From: Xenorhabdus sp. IM139775 | Lineage (GTDB): Bacteria > Pseudomonadota > Gammaproteobacteria > Enterobacterales > Enterobacteriaceae | Assembly: GCF_028598745.1 (NCBI RefSeq) | Contig: NZ_JAQRFK010000033.1 | Coordinates: 1-34,201, forward strand | DNA length: 34,201 nt | Direction of reading: 5' to 3' | In this document: one piece after another, positions 8,358 through 16,738 of the stretch | How the letters are laid out: each line of letters begins with the position of its first letter | How positions within the stretch are numbered: the first letter of the stretch is position 1 | Position numbers and translations under genes: made by a program | The notes under the pieces: model-generated | What the model saw: the letters and a program-made list of their open reading frames with translations, nothing else | Databases searched by the model: none | Told to the model about the DNA's origin: nothing

Positions 8358-9827
8358 ATGCGCTTTTTTGATACCTCGTCTTATCGCATGCCCTTGTATC
8401 TTTGGGTCACTGGTTATGCCGTTTTGTGGATAATAGCGAGCTACTCTCTCGATCCCACCGTTCCTTATGATGCCGTAGAAGCCCTGAACTGGGGGATGAA
8501 TGGGGAATGGGGCTCGCCCAAAAACCCGTGGTTAGTGGGAACCATTATGCTCCCCGCTATATCTATCAGCCATATCTCTCTCAGTTTTTATTGGTATTTC
8601 ACTCACTTTGTTGCCATTGCCATCGGTATGCTTGGGGTTTGGCAACTGGCTTTCCGGCTGACGGGCAAAGTTGTACTGGCATGGCTTGCCATGCTGACCC
8701 TGAATCTATCCGGTATCATCAATTTTGATATTATTCCTTATAACGATAATTACCTTTTGGTCATGCTCTGGCCGTGGTCATTGCTGTTTTTCCTGCGTGC
8801 CATTGACGATCACCCCAAATGGTGGCTGGCATTCGCCCTCACGACGGGGCTGGCCACAATGGGAAAATATTCTTCGCTTGCTCTGGTCGGCTCCGTCTTT
8901 TTGCTCTCCCTGTTTGCGCCCAAAGTACGCCGCAACTATCGGCAGCCGCTGTTTTATCTCGCCATTGTTATCTGGTTCGCGCTGGTGTTACCGAACGTTT
9001 GGTGGCTGGTGCATAACGACTTCGCTGCATTTAAGTGGGTGGATTCCCAAATCCAGCAAGGATTTAATCTACGTACCACGCGCGCGGTACTTTCCGTGTT
9101 CTACCCGTTACTGATTGTCAGTGCCATTATTTATCTGCTGGGTGGCCGGATTGGCTGGCCCAAGCAGCCATCCAATGCGCTGGCGAATATCGTGCTCCTG
9201 CTGCCTTTGCTGATTATTTACGGCTGGTTTTCCTTCAATCAGGGCGGGCGCATAACCGAGTGGATACAACCTTTTATGGTCGTTTCACCGGCCTTGTTGG
9301 TGGGATCGATAACGGTATTTCCCAACAAATCCTTACGCAGCACATTATTGGGATTAACCGTATTTGCTGTATTGGTGTTGATCGGTTACACCGGGGTGAT
9401 GATGGCAAATGTCCGAGATGCCGGGCAAAAATTCGTGGGTATCAAAACCTTCACCAGCCAACTTGATCAGCGTTGGAACGAGCTGTATCCAACACCATTA
9501 CGTTATGTTGGTGGTGAATATCTGCACCAATGGCTGACATTTTATAGCCACTATCGTCCAGAAACGATACAACCTTGGGAATTAGATCATGGTACGCCCC
9601 CCAATATCTATAACCGCCATATCAAAGAGCGCAATATCGTGGAATATGGCGCCTTGCTGGTAGGAGAGCGGGGAAAAAGCTGTGAGGAGGAGAATTTCCG
9701 GCATACGCTGGCAGAATGGCCATCCTTAGTCCTCAGCCATAAAGAAGAGTTCGCTTTCCAGGCCCAGCCCAGTGCGGAGTGGGACACTGTTTGCATTGGT
9801 TTTGTGGCACCTGAACGATTTCAATAA
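8358..9827 (+). CDS. GT39-type membrane glycosyltransferase (PMT_2 family)
   Basis: A 489-residue integral membrane protein with roughly ten to twelve hydrophobic segments and a soluble C-terminal domain from about residue 365. The first periplasmic loop contains the acidic stretch VPYDAVEALNWG, the position of the catalytic Asp/Glu in GT-C enzymes such as ArnT. A second motif, PYNDNYLLVMLWPW, resembles the conserved loop-helix of PMT_2 proteins. Such enzymes move a sugar from a polyprenyl-phosphate donor onto lipid A or another envelope acceptor. There is no sugar-biosynthesis neighbour to indicate the substrate. The ATG at 8358 lacks a clear ribosome binding site. A terminator follows at 9851. 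Confidence 0.8.
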   Translation: MRFFDTSSYRMPLYLWVTGYAVLWIIASYSLDPTVPYDAVEALNWGMNGEWGSPKNPWLVGTIMLPAISISHISLSFYWYFTHFVAIAIGMLGVWQLAFRLTGKVVLAWLAMLTLNLSGIINFDIIPYNDNYLLVMLWPWSLLFFLRAIDDHPKWWLAFALTTGLATMGKYSSLALVGSVFLLSLFAPKVRRNYRQPLFYLAIVIWFALVLPNVWWLVHNDFAAFKWVDSQIQQGFNLRTTRAVLSVFYPLLIVSAIIYLLGGRIGWPKQPSNALANIVLLLPLLIIYGWFSFNQGGRITEWIQPFMVVSPALLVGSITVFPNKSLRSTLLGLTVFAVLVLIGYTGVMMANVRDAGQKFVGIKTFTSQLDQRWNELYPTPLRYVGGEYLHQWLTFYSHYRPETIQPWELDHGTPPNIYNRHIKERNIVEYGALLVGERGKSCEEENFRHTLAEWPSLVLSHKEEFAFQAQPSAEWDTVCIGFVAPERFQ

Positions 9828-9850
9828 TCGATTAACCCTCTCCAATAACA

Positions 9851-9901
9851 AAGCCTGACATAACTGTCCTGTCAGGCTTTTTCATCACTATTTCAATCGT
9901 G
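9851..9901 (+). repeat. Left 51-bp direct repeat with terminator hairpin
   Basis: AAGCCTGACA (9851-9860) and TGTCAGGCTT (9870-9879) form a perfect 10-bp stem followed by TTT, a terminator for the glycosyltransferase gene. The unit continues to 9901 with ATCACTATTTCAATCGTG. An equal-length copy lies at 11816-11866, identical in the first 10 bases and the last 18, with most differences in the hairpin loop. The pair brackets the AT-rich hcp islet. Confidence 0.8.
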
Positions 9902-10194
9902 AGTTTACGTGCATCTGTTTTCATTCATGTAATATACCAGATGAAAAATATCACAGGATTAATAATTAATAGTAATATTCATTATAAAAAACCGCCATAT
10001 ATAAAATAAAACCAATATTAGTTATTCGTAAAAATTTCATCATTAAAAGATCACCTAACGTAATATAAATCTCTAAAAACTCACACATTAACATACAATT
10101 AAACTTTTCTTTATATGTAACAAATATCATTGACAAATCAGTGTATTACCTTGTGTTTTTATTGCGAACAAAAACAAATCAAGGAAAAAATAAA
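9902..10194 (+). other. AT-rich leader of the hcp islet
   Basis: There is no gene here. The sequence is very AT-rich with many short A/T runs. A TTGACA at 10130-10135 could be a -35, but the -10 at the right distance is poor. AAGGA near 10181 is the ribosome binding site of the hcp remnant. Confidence 0.4.
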
Positions 10195-10674
10195 ATGGCT
10201 AATATTATTTATTTAACAACCAAAGAAAAAAAACAAGGTTTAATATCTGCTGGTTGCTCGTCAGAAGATTCAATTGGTAACCTTTGTCAGAGTAATCACG
10301 AAAACCAAATATATATCTACGAATTAAATCATTCATTATCTAGAGAACAAAATGTAAATCATTTTCCAATCACAATAAAAAAACCAATAGATAAATCAAC
10401 TCCATTATTAGGAGTGGCAATATAAAACAATGAGGAATTAGAATGTATATTTGATGTGTACAGAACAGACAATAATGGCGGATTAGCACTTTTTTTTAGT
10501 ATAAAAGCAACAAATGTTACCATAAGCAATATTGATATTATTTGCCCTCATTCTCTAACTCATAATGATGCCCAACCGCAGGAAAGTGTTTCTTTAAAGT
10601 ATAAAAGTATAACGTGGCAACATCATATAGCAGGAACTAGCGGGTATAGTATTTGGGATGACAGGGTTTATTAA
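10195..10674 (+). pseudogene. Hcp (TssD) type VI secretion tube/effector protein, broken by one stop codon
   Basis: The translation from MANIIYLTTKEKKQGLISAG to the end KYKSITWQHHIAGTSGYSIW (then DDRVY) is a complete Hcp-family protein of about 159 residues. This subfamily carries or accompanies effectors in enterobacteria. Codon 77 (10423-10425) is TAA where the family has a sense codon (SPLLxxAI-x-NNEEL). The same frame then continues without any other lesion to the natural stop at 10672. AAGGA lies 9 bases before the ATG. No other type VI secretion genes are in the window, so this was an orphan hcp linked to a cargo gene. An unusual readthrough of the TAA cannot be excluded but is unlikely. 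Confidence 0.85.
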
Positions 10675-10676
10675 TC

Positions 10677-11476
10677 ATGGACATATATGCAAATAGAGAT
10701 AATGATTATTTTGCAACTATGGGGGCACTTACTGCCAGAAGTGTCACCGAGGCAGCTTTGAGTGCCTCATTATTTTTAGATAACTTTGTTATAAAACAAA
10801 AATTCAAATCGGAAATAAAAAAATTTACCGACTATAATTTAAATATAATATTAAGCAGTCATCTACACAATCATCTAAATCGAAAGAAACACAAGATCTA
10901 AAAACAGAAAAACTATATTTATACCAACAATAAAACATCATACGAAATAATATACTTCAGAAATACGCCGTTATAGAAATTAAGAAAGAGCTTGATTTTT
11001 TTACTTATATTTTAAAAGGTATTGGGTTGGTTGCTGGAGGAATCCAACTAATTACAGGTGCTGCGATGGTAACAACTACAAGTCAAACCGTGGCCGGTTA
11101 TGTTGCAGGTTCAGCGCTCATAGTTCATGGAATGGGTAATATAGAAGAAAATTTAACATCATTATTAAATAATGATGTTGATTATAAAGGATATCTAAGA
11201 ATAGGATATGAACATGCTTTTGCATTTATAGGATCAGACAAAAAAACTGCAAACTTAGTCTACGGTGGTGTAGATATTGTTCTATCTGGCTATGGTGTAT
11301 TTAGAAATGTGTTAAAACCTGAAGCATGGCGATTGTTTAATTATATAAAAGATGATTATATCGCCAGCTATAAACTAATGGGTGGTTGTGCTCTTACATT
11401 TGAAATATTAGCTGATGGGGTAACATTAAAATCAACATTCGATTCTTATAATGATCCTCAAAACAGCAAAAAATAA
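10677..11476 (+). pseudogene. DUF4225 protein downstream of hcp, broken by frameshifts and a stop
   Basis: It begins two bases after the hcp stop. The first frame (MDIYANRDNDYFATMGALTA, about 60 residues) matches the N-terminus of DUF4225 proteins. From about 10855 the likely continuation lies in another frame, which meets a TAA at 10931. After 10934 that frame reads VIEIKKELDFFTYILKGIGL and on through VAGGIQLITGAAMV, the hydrophobic glycine-rich core, to GYGVFRNVLKPEAWRLFNYI and a stop at 11474. At least one frameshift and one stop separate the two parts, probably more. DUF4225 proteins commonly follow hcp and are suspected type VI secretion effectors; that role is inferred. The 11027-11476 stretch alone is open but lacks a plausible start. 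Confidence 0.75.
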
Positions 11477-11479
11477 CAC

Positions 11480-11803
11480 TTATTCGCGTTTATATCTTCT
11501 CATAAATATAAACGCTCTATAAGACAACCTAAATGATAGCATAAATAAAGTAGGTGGAATTGTAATAATAACAGCTATAATAAAACCGATAACATTAACC
11601 TCTCCCGCCATTAAAAACAAAAAAGAAAACCCCAAAAAAATCAAAGTGGTAATAACTATTATTTTATAAAAACGTTTTTCCAAATCAATTATACTATCCA
11701 TGAACATAGTGCCGTCTCTTTTATTTATAGATCTCAGAAAACTAATGTCATTAGAGGTAAAACCACTTTTTATCATTAATTCTTCTATATTTTCTTTGGT
11801 CAT
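11480..11803 (-). CDS. Small membrane protein, candidate immunity protein for the DUF4225 effector
   Basis: This 107-residue protein has a soluble N-terminal part (MTKENIEELMIKSGFTSNDI), then two hydrophobic helices (FYKIIVITTLIFLGFSFLFL and VIGFIIAVIITIPPTLFMLS) and a short basic tail (FIFMRRYKRE). GGAG lies 8 bases before the ATG. It is convergent with the DUF4225 remnant, with 3 bases between their ends. No family is recognised. Small two-helix membrane proteins beside suspected membrane-acting effectors are often immunity proteins. It is intact while the presumed toxin is dead, which fits protection kept after loss of the weapon. This is inference from position only. Confidence 0.65.
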   Translation of the reverse strand: MTKENIEELMIKSGFTSNDISFLRSINKRDGTMFMDSIIDLEKRFYKIIVITTLIFLGFSFLFLMAGEVNVIGFIIAVIITIPPTLFMLSFRLSYRAFIFMRRYKRE

Positions 11804-11815
11804 TTTTCACTCCCT

Positions 11816-11866
11816 AAGCCTGACAGCATCACGATGCCAGGCTTTTTTATCACTATTTCAATCGTG
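11816..11866 (+). repeat. Right 51-bp direct repeat with terminator hairpin
   Basis: AAGCCTG...CAGGCTT with an inner GCATC/GATGC stem is followed by TTTTTT and ATCACTATTTCAATCGTG. It is the second copy of the unit at 9851-9901. It ends one base from the adeP stop codon and starts 12 bases from the start of the small membrane protein gene. Confidence 0.8.
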
Positions 11867-11867
11867 C

Positions 11868-13205
11868 TTAGTGAGCATCCACAAATACCATTTTCAACAC
11901 AAACAATAGCGTCACGACAAGAACACACGGGCTAACTTCACGCCATTTGCCGGTGCCCAATTTCATGGCACAGTAGGCGATAAAGCCCAGTGCGATGCCT
12001 TCGGTAATGGAGAAACTAAACGGCATCATCACTGCGGTGATAAAAGCAGGGACGGATTCGGTCAGATCGTGCCATTTCACCCGTGTCAGGCTGGATGTCA
12101 TCAAGACCCCCACATAAACCAAAGCCCCCGCGGTGGCATAGGCAGGCACCATGCTTGCCAGTGGTGAGATAAACATCACCAGCAGGAACAGAATACCCAC
12201 GACAATCGCTGTCAAACCCGTGCGGCCACCAACAGAAACGCCCGAAGAACTTTCAATATAGGCGGTAACAGAAGACGTCCCAATATAGGAACCCGCCACC
12301 GAACTGATACTATCCACGTACAAGGCTTGTTTCATGCGTGGGAATTTACCACTACTGTCAGCAATCCCCGCTTTATCCGTCACACCAATTAATGTGCCGG
12401 AAGAATCAAACAAGTTCACCAGCATAAATGAGAAAATAACGCCAGCCAGCGCGATATCCAGTGCACCTTTAATATCGACGTTACCCACCACGCTCATCAC
12501 ACTGGGCGGCAGATCAAAAATACCGTGATATTCCACATAACCCATCATCCAACCGATGCCGGTTGTCACGATGATCGACACCAACACCGCCGCGTGGAAA
12601 CTGCGTGCCGCCAGAATAGCAATGATAAAAAAGCCCAATGCCCCCAAGAAGACATTATGGGCAGCAAAGTTACCCATTGAGACAATCGTGTCAGGATTAG
12701 GCACGATAATGCCTGCATTTTTCAGCCCCATCATCGCAATAAACAGGCCGATACCACTGGTAATACCCACACGCAGGCTCAATGGGATATTGGCGATCAT
12801 CCAGTAGCGGATACGAAAGAGAGTCAATATAAACAGTCCCACCGCCCCCCAGAAAATGGCCCCCATCGCAACCTGCCATGAAATGCCCATCGCGCCGACC
12901 ACAACAAAGGCAAAAAACGCATTCAGCCCCATCGCAGGTGCAACGGCAATAGGCAGATTCGCCATCAATCCCATCATCATGCTGCCAACTGCGGCGATTA
13001 AACAGGTGGTGACAAAGACCGCTTTCACATCCATGCCTGCAACCGCCAGAATTTGCGGGTTAACAAAGACGATATACACCATCGTGAGAAAGGTTGTCAG
13101 GCCGGCAATCATTTCGGTACGAACCGTCGTACCATGTTCCTGTAATTTAAACACGCGCTGAAGCAAGCCCTGACGTTTAGCAGGGCCAGAAGTGATTGTG
13201 CTCAT
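11868..13205 (-). CDS. adeP: Adenine permease AdeP (PurP/YieG type)
   Basis: An NCS2/AzgA-type inner-membrane proton symporter for adenine. It has 445 residues, the same length as E. coli AdeP. Landmarks are FKLQEHGTTVRTEMIAGLTT at the N-terminus, VAPAMGLNAFFAFVVV and RVGITSGIGLFIAMMGLKNA in the transport core, and FDSSGTLIGVTDKAGIADSS and GTSSVTAYIESSSGVSVGGR near the substrate site. About 13 membrane segments are visible. The ATG at 13205 is preferred over a TTG at 13223 because it gives the family length. A PurR box lies 84 bases upstream, agreeing with purine repression. A distinction from the paralogue AdeQ rests on overall recall. Confidence 0.92.
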   Translation of the reverse strand: MSTITSGPAKRQGLLQRVFKLQEHGTTVRTEMIAGLTTFLTMVYIVFVNPQILAVAGMDVKAVFVTTCLIAAVGSMMMGLMANLPIAVAPAMGLNAFFAFVVVGAMGISWQVAMGAIFWGAVGLFILTLFRIRYWMIANIPLSLRVGITSGIGLFIAMMGLKNAGIIVPNPDTIVSMGNFAAHNVFLGALGFFIIAILAARSFHAAVLVSIIVTTGIGWMMGYVEYHGIFDLPPSVMSVVGNVDIKGALDIALAGVIFSFMLVNLFDSSGTLIGVTDKAGIADSSGKFPRMKQALYVDSISSVAGSYIGTSSVTAYIESSSGVSVGGRTGLTAIVVGILFLLVMFISPLASMVPAYATAGALVYVGVLMTSSLTRVKWHDLTESVPAFITAVMMPFSFSITEGIALGFIAYCAMKLGTGKWREVSPCVLVVTLLFVLKMVFVDAH

Positions 13206-13523
13206 GTAATATTGTTTCCCCAAAAAGCGAAGTTTTCGGCCTATCCTACAGGAAACCTATATAAATCGTTACCCTGAAACGGCAAAAAAAGAAAACGTTT
13301 GCGGAACGTGTAATCAATGAGTTAAATAACATTATGATTCCTGAGGGGATCCATTGCCCGACGATATTTTATTCGATTTATCTGATTCTGATGCTGTATT
13401 TATAGAAGAAAGCGGGGATGGCATGGCAGCAAGAATGTCATTTAATACGTATGTACATATAATAACCACCAACAATTTAATCAGGATTCGATAAGGTCGC
13501 GAACCACATTGGTAAATTTTCTT
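13206..13523. other. Divergent intergenic region adeP / smvA-like gene
   Basis: It holds the PurR box at 13289-13304 and a plausible minus-strand adeP promoter (TTGCCG near 13284 with a TATAGG-type -10 about 18 bases on). The half nearest the exporter contains a 47-codon open stretch from TTG 13353 without a ribosome binding site or recognisable content. I see no clear promoter or regulator gene for the exporter. Confidence 0.4.
13289..13304. promoter_or_regulatory. PurR operator of adeP
   Basis: AAGAAAACGTTTGCGG matches 13 of 16 bases of the PurR consensus ACGCAAACGTTTGCGT, including the central AAACGTTTGCG. It is upstream of and next to the inferred -35 of adeP. E. coli adeP (yieG) belongs to the PurR regulon. 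Confidence 0.75.
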
Positions 13524-15005
13524 ATGAAATCAAATATCCGTTGGCTTGTGCTCGCTATTATTTCCAGTGCACTTTTCTTGGTTGTCGTTGATATGACTGT
13601 TCTCTACACCGCTTTGCCACGGCTGACACATGATTTGCGTGCTTCGGCCTCTGAGAAGCTGTGGATCATGAATGCCTACACATTGACCATCGCAGGCTTG
13701 CTTCCTGCCATGGGAGCCTTAAGTGACCGTTTTGGCGCAAAGAAACTGTTTACTCACGGGCTGGCTATTTTCGGCGCTGCATCGCTGATGGCTGCATTTT
13801 CCCCCACGCCTGCCATTCTGATTGCTGCCCGTGTGGTTCTTGCTTTTGGCGCGGCGATGATGATGCCAGCAACACTCTCGATAGTCCGACAAGCATTTGA
13901 CGATCCCAACGAAAGAGCGCTTGCCATCGGCATCTGGTCTGCCATCGCTGCGGGTGGCGCTGCGCTTGGCCCTGTTATCGGCGGGTTCCTGCTCGAATAT
14001 TACTGGTGGGGATCGGTTTTCCTTATCAACGTCCCGGTTGTCCTTATTGCGTTTGGCGCTGCACTGGTCGTTATTTCTAAAAGCCCGAACAATCCAAGCC
14101 ATTCTTTTGACCTGATTGCTTCTGGGCAAATTATGATTGGGTTGCTCGGTATTACCTATGCAATTAAGGAAATCAGTAAGCAAGCTCCGTCATTGGAAAC
14201 CGCCGCGATAGCGGGCATTATTGGGATTATTTTCACGGTCATTTTTGTTCGTCGGCAGCAGCATTCACCAGCGCCCATGATCGATTTCAATCTTTTCCGC
14301 AATCGTTCCTTCACGACGGGAATTATCGCCGCCTTTGTTTCCACAGCAGCACTTGTTGGTATCGAACTCGCCCTCAGCCAAAACTTCCAACTCGCCATGG
14401 GATTTTCTCCCCTGCAAGCAGGACTCGCTATCTTACCTATTCCTATTGCTTCTTTTGTTGCTGGCCCTTTGGCCGGACTTGCCATACCGAAACTGGGTTC
14501 TAAACGGATCATATGGCTGTCTCTTGCCCTCGCCGGGCTGGGTATTTTTGGCTATCTGATCGGTTTGCAATCCGGCATGTTGGTGCAAATGGTTTCGTTG
14601 GGCATCATAGGATTTGGTATTGGCGCAACAATGACAGCCGCTTCCACTTCCATCATGCTTCATGCGCCGGAAAGCAAGGCCGGCACCGCCGCTTCTATCG
14701 AGGAAGTGGCCTATGAACTGGGTAGTTTAATCGGGATAGCGGTTCTCGGCAGTCTCATGGTGGCAGTCTATTCGGCCTCATTCACCCTTCCGGCTGATAT
14801 GGGCATCCCAGAACTGGCGCGAAACAGTATTGATGAGGCACTTATTGCCGCAGAAGGGTTAAAGGGAGAAGCAGCCCTCTCGCTGATCCATGCGGCAAAA
14901 CAGGCTTTCAATCACTCATTCCTGTCGGTATTGATCGCTGTAGGGACATTACTCTTGTTGACTTCTGCCATGCTCGCTTGGTTCGTCAAGAAGCAACATA
15001 AATAA
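13524..15005 (+). CDS. MFS multidrug exporter, DHA2 family (SmvA-like)
   Basis: A proton-driven inner-membrane drug exporter of 493 residues with about 14 membrane helices. The DHA2 signatures are visible: VVDMTVLYTALPRL in helix 1, GALSDRFGAKKLF between helices 2 and 3, and the motif-C-like GGAALGPVIGGFLLEYYWWG in helix 5. Overall similarity, including VFLINVPVVLIAFG and AASIEEVAYELGSLIGIAVL, is closest to SmvA, which exports methyl viologen and cationic biocides. The ATG at 13524 is chosen over a TTG at 13509; neither has a strong ribosome binding site. No TetR-type regulator is adjacent, unlike smvA in other species. Base composition is more GC-rich than the neighbouring islet. Confidence 0.85.
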   Translation: MKSNIRWLVLAIISSALFLVVVDMTVLYTALPRLTHDLRASASEKLWIMNAYTLTIAGLLPAMGALSDRFGAKKLFTHGLAIFGAASLMAAFSPTPAILIAARVVLAFGAAMMMPATLSIVRQAFDDPNERALAIGIWSAIAAGGAALGPVIGGFLLEYYWWGSVFLINVPVVLIAFGAALVVISKSPNNPSHSFDLIASGQIMIGLLGITYAIKEISKQAPSLETAAIAGIIGIIFTVIFVRRQQHSPAPMIDFNLFRNRSFTTGIIAAFVSTAALVGIELALSQNFQLAMGFSPLQAGLAILPIPIASFVAGPLAGLAIPKLGSKRIIWLSLALAGLGIFGYLIGLQSGMLVQMVSLGIIGFGIGATMTAASTSIMLHAPESKAGTAASIEEVAYELGSLIGIAVLGSLMVAVYSASFTLPADMGIPELARNSIDEALIAAEGLKGEAALSLIHAAKQAFNHSFLSVLIAVGTLLLLTSAMLAWFVKKQHK

Positions 15006-15027
15006 CGATTACTGACCTGCCAAATTG

Positions 15028-15061
15028 TAAAAAAAATTCCCTACCGCACAGAGTAGGGAAT
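15028..15061 (-). terminator. Terminator of the amino-acid transporter operon
   Basis: ATTCCCTAC (15036-15044) and GTAGGGAAT (15053-15061) form a 9-bp stem with an 8-base loop. On the minus strand it is followed by a run of eight T residues, so it ends transcripts from the permease genes and lies 38 bases after the last stop. Confidence 0.85.
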
Positions 15062-15098
15062 GAATATAACAGCGAAAATATCTGTCAGGTGCCAGATA

Positions 15099-15842
15099 TT
15101 AATTTTGAGGAACCACGGTCAACGTTTTTTTACGCCAGAATTTGAAGAGTGCGGTTTTTTCGCGTCTCACCGAGAAACAACGGGCAATAGCATTGGCAAT
15201 CAACTCCAGTGATAAACACATCACAAAATAAACCAGCGCAACGAATAAAAAGACTTCCATCGGATAAACCATATTGCGGTTATTGACTTGGGTCGCCAAG
15301 AATGACAATTCTGCCACACCGACGATATAAGCCAATGAGGTATCCTTGATTAAGGCAATCCATTGATTGATAAATGAAGGCACCATCATGCGCAATGCCT
15401 GCGGCAAGACGATATGCCACAGCACTTCCCAACGATTGAAACCCAGTGATAACCCGGCTCGCCATTGCCCCTCACCGATCGCCAAAATCCCCGCTTTGAC
15501 GCCATGTGCCAAATACGCCGAAGTAATCAATGCCAGTGCACAAACAACGGTCGTCATTTCAGGAATTTCCATCCCTAATACCACTGGCAGCAAGAAATAG
15601 GTCCAGAAAATCAGCATAATCACAGGGATGGCGCGGAAGAAACCCAGCACTGCCGCCAATAGGTTGGCCCAAAAGCCACGCAGCATCGCCAGCGCAATTC
15701 CCCCTAATATGCCCAATACGATGGAGATCGTCCCCGCCATGATGCTGATTGCCAACGTCAATGCCGCCCCTTCCAGTGGCCCATCGGGAAAGGTGCCTAA
15801 TAGCAAATAACGCCAGTTTTCTGTAACAACCGTAAAATCCAT
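15099..15842 (-). CDS. Polar amino-acid ABC transporter permease (second subunit)
   Basis: A 247-residue inner-membrane protein of the HisM/GltK type with about five or six helices. The EAA loop that docks the ATPase is visible in LSLGFNRWEVLWHIVLPQAL (A-x-x-L-G position), and the N-terminal LEGAALTLAISIMAGTISIV is typical of the family. It begins one base after the upstream permease stop (TGATATG) behind GAGAGGG, so the two are co-translated. With its partner it should form the membrane channel for the binding protein at 16739. No ATP-binding subunit gene follows; a terminator closes the operon. Substrate is probably glutamate, aspartate or a related polar amino acid. Confidence 0.85.
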   Translation of the reverse strand: MDFTVVTENWRYLLLGTFPDGPLEGAALTLAISIMAGTISIVLGILGGIALAMLRGFWANLLAAVLGFFRAIPVIMLIFWTYFLLPVVLGMEIPEMTTVVCALALITSAYLAHGVKAGILAIGEGQWRAGLSLGFNRWEVLWHIVLPQALRMMVPSFINQWIALIKDTSLAYIVGVAELSFLATQVNNRNMVYPMEVFLFVALVYFVMCLSLELIANAIARCFSVRREKTALFKFWRKKTLTVVPQN

Positions 15843-15843
15843 A

Positions 15844-16581
15844 TCAATACCCTCTCACCAATGTTCTCTGCTGGTGCCATTGTCCCCAGCCTTCCATCAC
15901 AGCAATAATGGCGATGTAGAGTATCGTCGCAACACCAAATGCCTCAAAGGTTTGTAAGGATTGGGTTTCCACCTGACGAGAGGCATAAGACAGTTCTGCC
16001 ACACCGATTGCCATCGTTAATGATGAATTTTTGACGATGTTCATGTATTGCCCCAACAAGGGCGGCATGGCGATTTTCAGTGCCTGTGGCAATACAATGT
16101 GGCGCATGGCCTGCCAGCCCGTTAAACCTAACGCATGAGCGGCATATTTCTGCCCGCGCCCGACGCCTTGAATGCCGGCGCGTAATTCTTCCGCCACAAA
16201 CGGCGCTGAATAGAGGGTCAAACCGATAAACCCCGCCAAAAATTCAAAGGACGGCCATGTCAGTGTCAAACCGAAAATGAGGGTGTCGTGAGGCGTGTTC
16301 AGCCATATCATCGCCTGTTGTGGCAGAATTTGCCCAGATGCGAAATACCAGAAAAACAGTTGCACTAACAGAGGCGTGTTACGGAATACGGTAGTGTAAA
16401 CCGTGACCAACCAACGCAGAGACTTGAGTTGGCTATCCCGTGCCACGGCAACCATAAAGCCCAGTAAAGTCGAGGAGACAATGGCACAGGCAGAGAGCCA
16501 CAAGGTGATTAGAAATCCCTGCCAAAGCCATTGCAGATATTCAGGTGCCAGTAAACGCTCGGTAATAAATTGCTCAAACAT
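15844..16581 (-). CDS. Polar amino-acid ABC transporter permease (first subunit)
   Basis: A permease of the GltJ/HisQ type, 245 residues from the chosen start MFEQFITERLL. The family segments are LQWLWQGFLITLWLSACAIV in helix 1, FRNTPLLVQLFFWYF, SAPFVAEELRAGIQGVGRGQ and the EAA loop HALGLTGWQAMRHIVLPQAL. The frame remains open upstream to a TTG at 16656, adding a valine-rich hydrophobic stretch (VYAVVVYTVIVDTVAVVYVV) that relatives lack. I therefore prefer the ATG at 16581, although it has no strong ribosome binding site. A hairpin at 16657-16676 separates it from the binding-protein gene. Confidence 0.82.
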   Translation of the reverse strand: MFEQFITERLLAPEYLQWLWQGFLITLWLSACAIVSSTLLGFMVAVARDSQLKSLRWLVTVYTTVFRNTPLLVQLFFWYFASGQILPQQAMIWLNTPHDTLIFGLTLTWPSFEFLAGFIGLTLYSAPFVAEELRAGIQGVGRGQKYAAHALGLTGWQAMRHIVLPQALKIAMPPLLGQYMNIVKNSSLTMAIGVAELSYASRQVETQSLQTFEAFGVATILYIAIIAVMEGWGQWHQQRTLVRGY

Positions 16582-16656
16582 ATCATTCACCACATAAACC
16601 ACAGCGACCGTATCAACAATCACCGTATAGACAACCACCGCATAAACAAGCAACAA

Positions 16657-16676
16657 AGCCCCAGGATAATGGGGCT
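16657..16676 (-). terminator. Hairpin between binding-protein and permease genes
   Basis: AGCCCC (16657-16662) pairs with GGGGCT (16671-16676). On the minus strand it is followed by the T-rich TTGTTGCTTGTTTATG. It lies between the binding-protein and permease genes, where partial termination or RNA protection commonly gives more binding protein than permease. Confidence 0.5.
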
Positions 16677-16738
16677 AATTTCAGTCTTTGTTTTTGAATC
16701 TGTTTTTTGTTTTTTGAGTGACAGTTTTGCCTGACGCT

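Noticed and set aside
13353-13493. 47-codon open stretch (TTG start) before the SmvA-like gene
   Set aside because: It has no ribosome binding site, a TTG start and no recognisable content; chance openness is as likely.
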